The position numbers and the translations under genes are program-made. 9,294 nt of DNA, from assembly GCA_900754385.1 (NCBI GenBank), contig CAAECP010000040.1, positions 1-9,294 on the forward strand. Reading direction: 5' to 3'. Positions within the stretch are counted from its first letter, which is position 1. Each line of letters begins with the position of its first letter. This DNA comes from an uncultured Collinsella sp. (GTDB taxonomy: Bacteria; Actinomycetota; Coriobacteriia; Coriobacteriales; Coriobacteriaceae). The notes beneath the pieces are model-generated. The model was not told the DNA's origin, searched no databases, and worked only from the letters and a program-made list of their open reading frames with translations. Positions 7,215 to 9,294 of this stretch are shown piece by piece.

Positions 7215-7268
7215 GGACTGTTTTTGACTTATTAGCCGTCAATCAATCCCTATTCCACCGCAACTTAG
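7200..7268. repeat. Imperfect palindromic repeat, copy C
   Basis: The arms 7200-7217 and 7247-7264 pair over 18 bp with one mismatch, around a 29-base loop nearly identical to that of copy B. The left arm overlaps the end of the primase-helicase gene and supplies its final codons and TAG stop. It sits between that gene and the converging toxin gene, so it can act as a shared two-way terminator. In the loop, A-T at positions 10 and 22 becomes G-C in copy B, a compensatory pair in an inner stem. Confidence 0.82.
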
Positions 7269-7278
7269 AAATCGGCAA

Positions 7279-7587
7279 TCAGCCCTGCGGGCCCTGGAAC
7301 AGCTCCTCATGCGAGCCCATTCTGACCAGCCGGATCACAGGATTAGTCTTATGCGGTAAGTAGAGAACGACCACGTCGACCAAGCCATCGGATAGGTGGA
7401 AATCGATGTGGCCGTTGTAGTTTCCGCCCGGGTTTGAAAGCTCATGGGCGCCATATTCCGCGGGAAGCGAGCCGTGAGCTGCAAGCTCTGCGACTGCCGC
7501 CTTAAACTCACTCTTTAGCTGCGGATGCATGCGCATCGTTCGTTTGTAGTCCGCCCTAAATTGAGCCTCGACTTTAATCTCGAACAT
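7279..7587 (-). CDS. RelE-superfamily toxin, YafQ type
   Basis: A 102-residue type II toxin, predicted to be a ribosome-dependent mRNA endonuclease. It matches the YafQ pattern: an N-terminal basic helix (FRADYKRTMRM), LPAEYGAHEL, a central NGHIDFHL, and the C-terminal IRLVRMGSHEELF. Candidate catalytic or binding histidines are H48, H60 and H93. The position equivalent to the acidic residue after the central histidine of E. coli YafQ appears to be H64, so activity may be altered; this alignment was made by eye. It starts 2 bases after the antitoxin stop, with GAGGAA inside the end of the antitoxin gene as ribosome binding site, implying translational coupling. It converges on the primase-helicase gene. 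Confidence 0.87.
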   Translation of the reverse strand: MFEIKVEAQFRADYKRTMRMHPQLKSEFKAAVAELAAHGSLPAEYGAHELSNPGGNYNGHIDFHLSDGLVDVVVLYLPHKTNPVIRLVRMGSHEELFQGPQG

Positions 7588-7589
7588 CG

Positions 7590-7889
7590 CTATTCCTCAT
7601 CGAGGAATGACATAAGCTCATCAGCGTTATTGAATGACGGGCTGTCGTCTGGCAGAATACCCAACTCATGAGCCTCGGCAATCACCATGGCGCGCCTCGT
7701 CGCCTCGTTGGGAACTTCGGGCCGACCCACAATCTCAAACGGAATCTTTCGCTGATTAACCAGCTGCCGAACGGCAAGATTGAGATAGGAATTGAGGCTG
7801 AGGCCGACCGAATCCAAGAACTCAGTCGCCTGTTCCTTGAGCCCCTCTTCGATTCGAACCGTCGTAGGCTTAACTGTTGCTGTAGACAT
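7590..7889 (-). CDS. RelB/DinJ-family antitoxin
   Basis: A 99-residue antitoxin. The N-terminal ribbon-helix-helix segment (about residues 9-45, TTVRIEEGLKEQATEFLDSVGLSLNSYLN) would dimerise and bind the operator. The acidic C-terminus (ADELMSFLDEE) would wrap and neutralise the downstream toxin. The start is firm: GAGGAGGT lies 5-6 bases upstream of the ATG. It is the first gene of a two-gene operon, antitoxin before toxin, as usual for dinJ-yafQ. It is likely autoregulated through the palindrome upstream. Confidence 0.88.
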   Translation of the reverse strand: MSTATVKPTTVRIEEGLKEQATEFLDSVGLSLNSYLNLAVRQLVNQRKIPFEIVGRPEVPNEATRRAMVIAEAHELGILPDDSPSFNNADELMSFLDEE

Positions 7890-7920
7890 TTGCGACCTCC
7901 TCGCCCTCGTCTTTTACACC

Positions 7921-7972
7921 AGTATACCCAATATAAATGGCAATCTGATGTTAAATAACATCAGATTGCCAT
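7921..7972 (-). promoter_or_regulatory. Promoter and palindromic operator of the toxin-antitoxin operon
   Basis: Perfect 17-bp arms (7937-7953 and 7956-7972) are separated by only AA. Read leftward, a -10-like TATACT (complement of 7921-7926) follows 10 bases after the palindrome, and the -35 region would fall inside its proximal arm. This position fits an operator bound by the ribbon-helix-helix antitoxin. The same dyad lies 31 bases past the LOG stop, so it could also slow or end LOG transcription, but no clear T-run follows. Confidence 0.6.
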
Positions 7973-8002
7973 GCGTATTCATGTCGCGTGGGCACGATTG
8001 AT

Positions 8003-8131
8003 CTACATCAGCCCGCTCAGGGCGATGTCGACGGCCTCGTTGAGGTCGTCGGTGATGTGGACGAGGTCTGGATCGAGCGGGCTAATCATGCCGGCATCCA
8101 TCACCGGGCCGTTGAGCCAGTCGAACAGGCC
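8003..8131. repeat. Right copy of 129-bp direct repeat (3' end of the LOG gene)
   Basis: It matches 3656-3784 with four synonymous differences, and the boundaries coincide on both sides. Together the copies bracket the accessory segment. This copy is in frame with the intact gene. Confidence 0.9.
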
Positions 8132-8761
8132 TTGCCAGTACTCGCTGCCCACCAGTACGAGCGGCATGCGCTTGACCTTGTGCGTCTGCACCAGCGTGAG
8201 CACCTCGAACATCTCGTCGAGCGTGCCGAAACCGCCGGGGAACACGATGGCACCCGAGCTGTACTTAACGAACATGGTCTTACGCACAAAGAAGTAGCGG
8301 AAGTCCATACCCAGGTTCACGTATTTGTTGAGCCCCTGCTCGTGCGGAAGCTCGATACCCAAGCCGACCGACTTGCCGTTGGCACTCGCCGCCCCCCTGT
8401 TGGCCGCCTCCATAATGCCGGGGCCGCCGCCGGTGATAACCGCCACGCCGCGCTGCGCGATCTTGCGGCCGACCGTGCGCGCCGCCTTGTAGAGCGGATC
8501 GGTCTTGGGCGTGCGGGCACTGCCGAAGATGGTCACCGCGGGCCCGAGCTCGGCAAGCGCGCCAAAGCCATCGACGAATTCTGCCTGAATACGAAGGACG
8601 CGCCACGGATCGGCATGCAACCAGTCGGTTGAATCTTCGGGCGCCAGCAGGTTGGCGTAGGTGTTGTCCTTAGGAATCATGGGGCCGCGCATGACCACGG
8701 GGCCGCGGCGGTACGTCTCGTCGTAGGCGGGCTCGCCCTCGACGTTCTCATTCTTAATCAT
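8003..8761 (-). CDS. LOG family protein (TIGR00730-type Rossmann nucleotide-binding)
   Basis: A 252-residue cytoplasmic protein of the LOG/'lysine decarboxylase-like' family. Characterised members remove ribose 5'-phosphate from nucleoside monophosphates. The signature motifs are GGGPGIMEAANRGA (from 111) and PGGFGTLDE (175-183), with R160 and K161 just before the second motif. An N-terminal extension of about 70 residues precedes the Rossmann core (AVTIFGSART). The ATG at 8761 is chosen because GGAG lies 5 bases upstream and the longer frame runs into the terminator. Its last 42 codons are duplicated at 3656-3784. It may have been rebuilt at the 3' end by the island insertion. The physiological substrate is not known. 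Confidence 0.9.
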   Translation of the reverse strand: MIKNENVEGEPAYDETYRRGPVVMRGPMIPKDNTYANLLAPEDSTDWLHADPWRVLRIQAEFVDGFGALAELGPAVTIFGSARTPKTDPLYKAARTVGRKIAQRGVAVITGGGPGIMEAANRGAASANGKSVGLGIELPHEQGLNKYVNLGMDFRYFFVRKTMFVKYSSGAIVFPGGFGTLDEMFEVLTLVQTHKVKRMPLVLVGSEYWQGLFDWLNGPVMDAGMISPLDPDLVHITDDLNEAVDIALSGLM

Positions 8762-8775
8762 GGGTGCTCCTATCG

Positions 8776-8824
8776 AAAAAAAGAAAACGGGCGGGGTCGA
8801 CGCCATGCGTCAAACACCCGCCCG
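8776..8824 (-). terminator. Intrinsic terminator between tgt and the LOG gene
   Basis: CGGGCGGG at 8788-8795 pairs with CCCGCCCG at 8817-8824, with an inner stem GACGC/GCGTC at 8799-8803 and 8807-8811. Read leftward it is followed by TTTTCTTTTTTT (complement of 8776-8787). It is strong and clearly oriented to stop leftward transcription coming from tgt. The T-run ends only 14 bases before the LOG start codon. Confidence 0.88.
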
Positions 8825-8973
8825 AACATCAACTATTCGGTATGGTACCCACGTTGCATCAAGCGCTTGCAAGGCATCGGTCAGCGGTCGCGCAGCCGGC
8901 GTCAGCGAATGTGACGAGCGGCTGCCGCTCAACCTTTGCCGTTGCCCACGCTCTGCAAGCGTGCCTGTCGCCC
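8825..8973 (-). other. Intergenic spacer downstream of tgt and upstream of the LOG terminator
   Basis: No gene is seen. Two compact dyads occur, CACGCT/AGCGTG (8947-8952 and 8958-8963) just after the tgt stop and GAGCGGC/GCCGCTC (8916-8922 and 8924-8930). A promoter for LOG should lie here if the gene has its own. TTGATG with a poor -10 near the complement of 8840-8870 is the best I can find, and it is weak. Confidence 0.35.
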
Positions 8974-9294
8974 TTAGTAATCCACCGCAGCAGGACTGTT
9001 CATCCAGTCGCTCACGAATGCACCGTAACGGCCCTCGATAATGGCCTGGCGGGCACGCTGCATAAGGTTGAGCAGGTAGTAGATGTTGTGCATCGACAGC
9101 AGAATGCCGCCGAGCATCTCCTTCTGCGTGACCATGTGGCGGATGAGCGCGCGGCTGTAGCCGCCCGTGCACACCGGGCAGGTGCAGGTGGGATCGATGG
9201 GGCCGTCGTCGTGCGCAAAACGCGCGTTGCGGAAGTTGAGGCGACCCTCGCTGGAGAACGCCGTGCCCATGCGGCCGGTGCGCGTCGGCAGCAC
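8974..9294 (-). CDS. tgt: tRNA-guanine transglycosylase, C-terminal part (cut by window edge)
   Basis: The last 106 residues of queuine/preQ1 tRNA-ribosyltransferase, which exchanges the wobble guanine 34 of GUN-anticodon tRNAs for a queuosine precursor. It opens with LPTRTGRMGTAF, containing the family's conserved RxGxA segment after the second catalytic aspartate, followed by the NFRNARFAHDDGPID stretch. The zinc site is complete: C37, C39 and C42 (CTCPVC) with H69 in MHNIYYL (numbering within this fragment). The 5' part, including the catalytic aspartates, lies beyond the right edge; the GTG at the edge is an internal valine codon, not a start. The TAA stop is followed by a dyad and, about 150 bases on, the terminator. 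Confidence 0.93.
   Translation of the reverse strand: MLPTRTGRMGTAFSSEGRLNFRNARFAHDDGPIDPTCTCPVCTGGYSRALIRHMVTQKEMLGGILLSMHNIYYLLNLMQRARQAIIEGRYGAFVSDWMNSPAAVDY

Larger units (their letters stand above)
3785..8002. mobile_element. Putative small genomic island inserted at the 3' end of the LOG gene
   Basis: The segment lies between the two copies of the LOG 3' end. It carries only accessory genes: a TOTE-type primase-helicase and a YafQ-type toxin-antitoxin pair. Its DNA is visibly richer in A and T than the flanking housekeeping genes, especially at 3785-4200 and 7900-7990. No integrase, transposase or terminal inverted repeat is present. It may therefore be a remnant, may have been moved in trans, or may have arrived by homologous recombination using the shared LOG end. 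Confidence 0.6.

Noticed and set aside
226..7268. CRISPR array from the repeated palindromes
   Set aside because: Only three copies exist, thousands of bases apart, without spacers or cas genes.
3785..8002. A classical transposon carrying the cargo
   Set aside because: No transposase, no terminal inverted repeats and no short target duplication were found. The flanking repeat is a gene fragment of 129 bp.
1..9294. tRNA or rRNA genes
   Set aside because: No cloverleaf with a TTCGANNC-type T-arm and CCA end, and no rRNA-like stretch, was seen in the spacers on either strand. The island borders a protein gene, not a tRNA.

Overview
The window looks like chromosome from a moderately high-GC, Gram-positive gut actinobacterium, most likely a Coriobacteriia member such as Collinsella. 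This is inferred from GC-rich codon use, strong AGGAGG-type ribosome binding sites and the gene set (DegV, M20 dipeptidase, LOG protein, Tgt). The genus is not proven by the sequence alone.

Layout, left to right. Positions 1-22 hold only the first codons of a leftward gene. Its 200-base upstream region is rich in dyads. A long hairpin (226-294) follows and serves as terminator for a leftward pair: an HAD phosphatase (1809-2471) and an M20 dipeptidase (317-1753). Divergent from these is a DegV-family lipid-binding protein (2628-3488). It is followed by two large hairpin repeats (3504-3566 and 3584-3644). On the right flank are a leftward LOG-family protein (8003-8761) and the 3' end of leftward tgt (8974-9294), separated by an intrinsic terminator.

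Between these housekeeping flanks lies an accessory segment of about 4.2 kb (roughly 3785-8002). It is bounded by a 129-bp direct repeat of the last 42 codons plus stop of the LOG gene (3656-3784 and 8003-8131). The two copies differ at four positions, all synonymous. This is the signature of a DNA segment inserted at the 3' end of a gene that rebuilt that end. No integrase is present.

The cargo is a 1003-residue protein with three parts: a zinc-knuckle and archaeo-eukaryotic-primase module of the TOTE conflict-system type, an SF2 helicase, and a PLD-like C-terminal domain lacking its catalytic His and Lys. Next to it is a complete RelB/DinJ-YafQ toxin-antitoxin pair behind a perfect 17-bp palindrome. 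The segment reads as a small defence or conflict island with its own addiction module.

A family of roughly 65-70 bp imperfect palindromes (TTGCGGTG...CACCGCAACTTAGA) occurs three times, at 226, 3504 and 7200. One copy acts as a terminator, and one supplies the last codons and stop of the primase-helicase gene.
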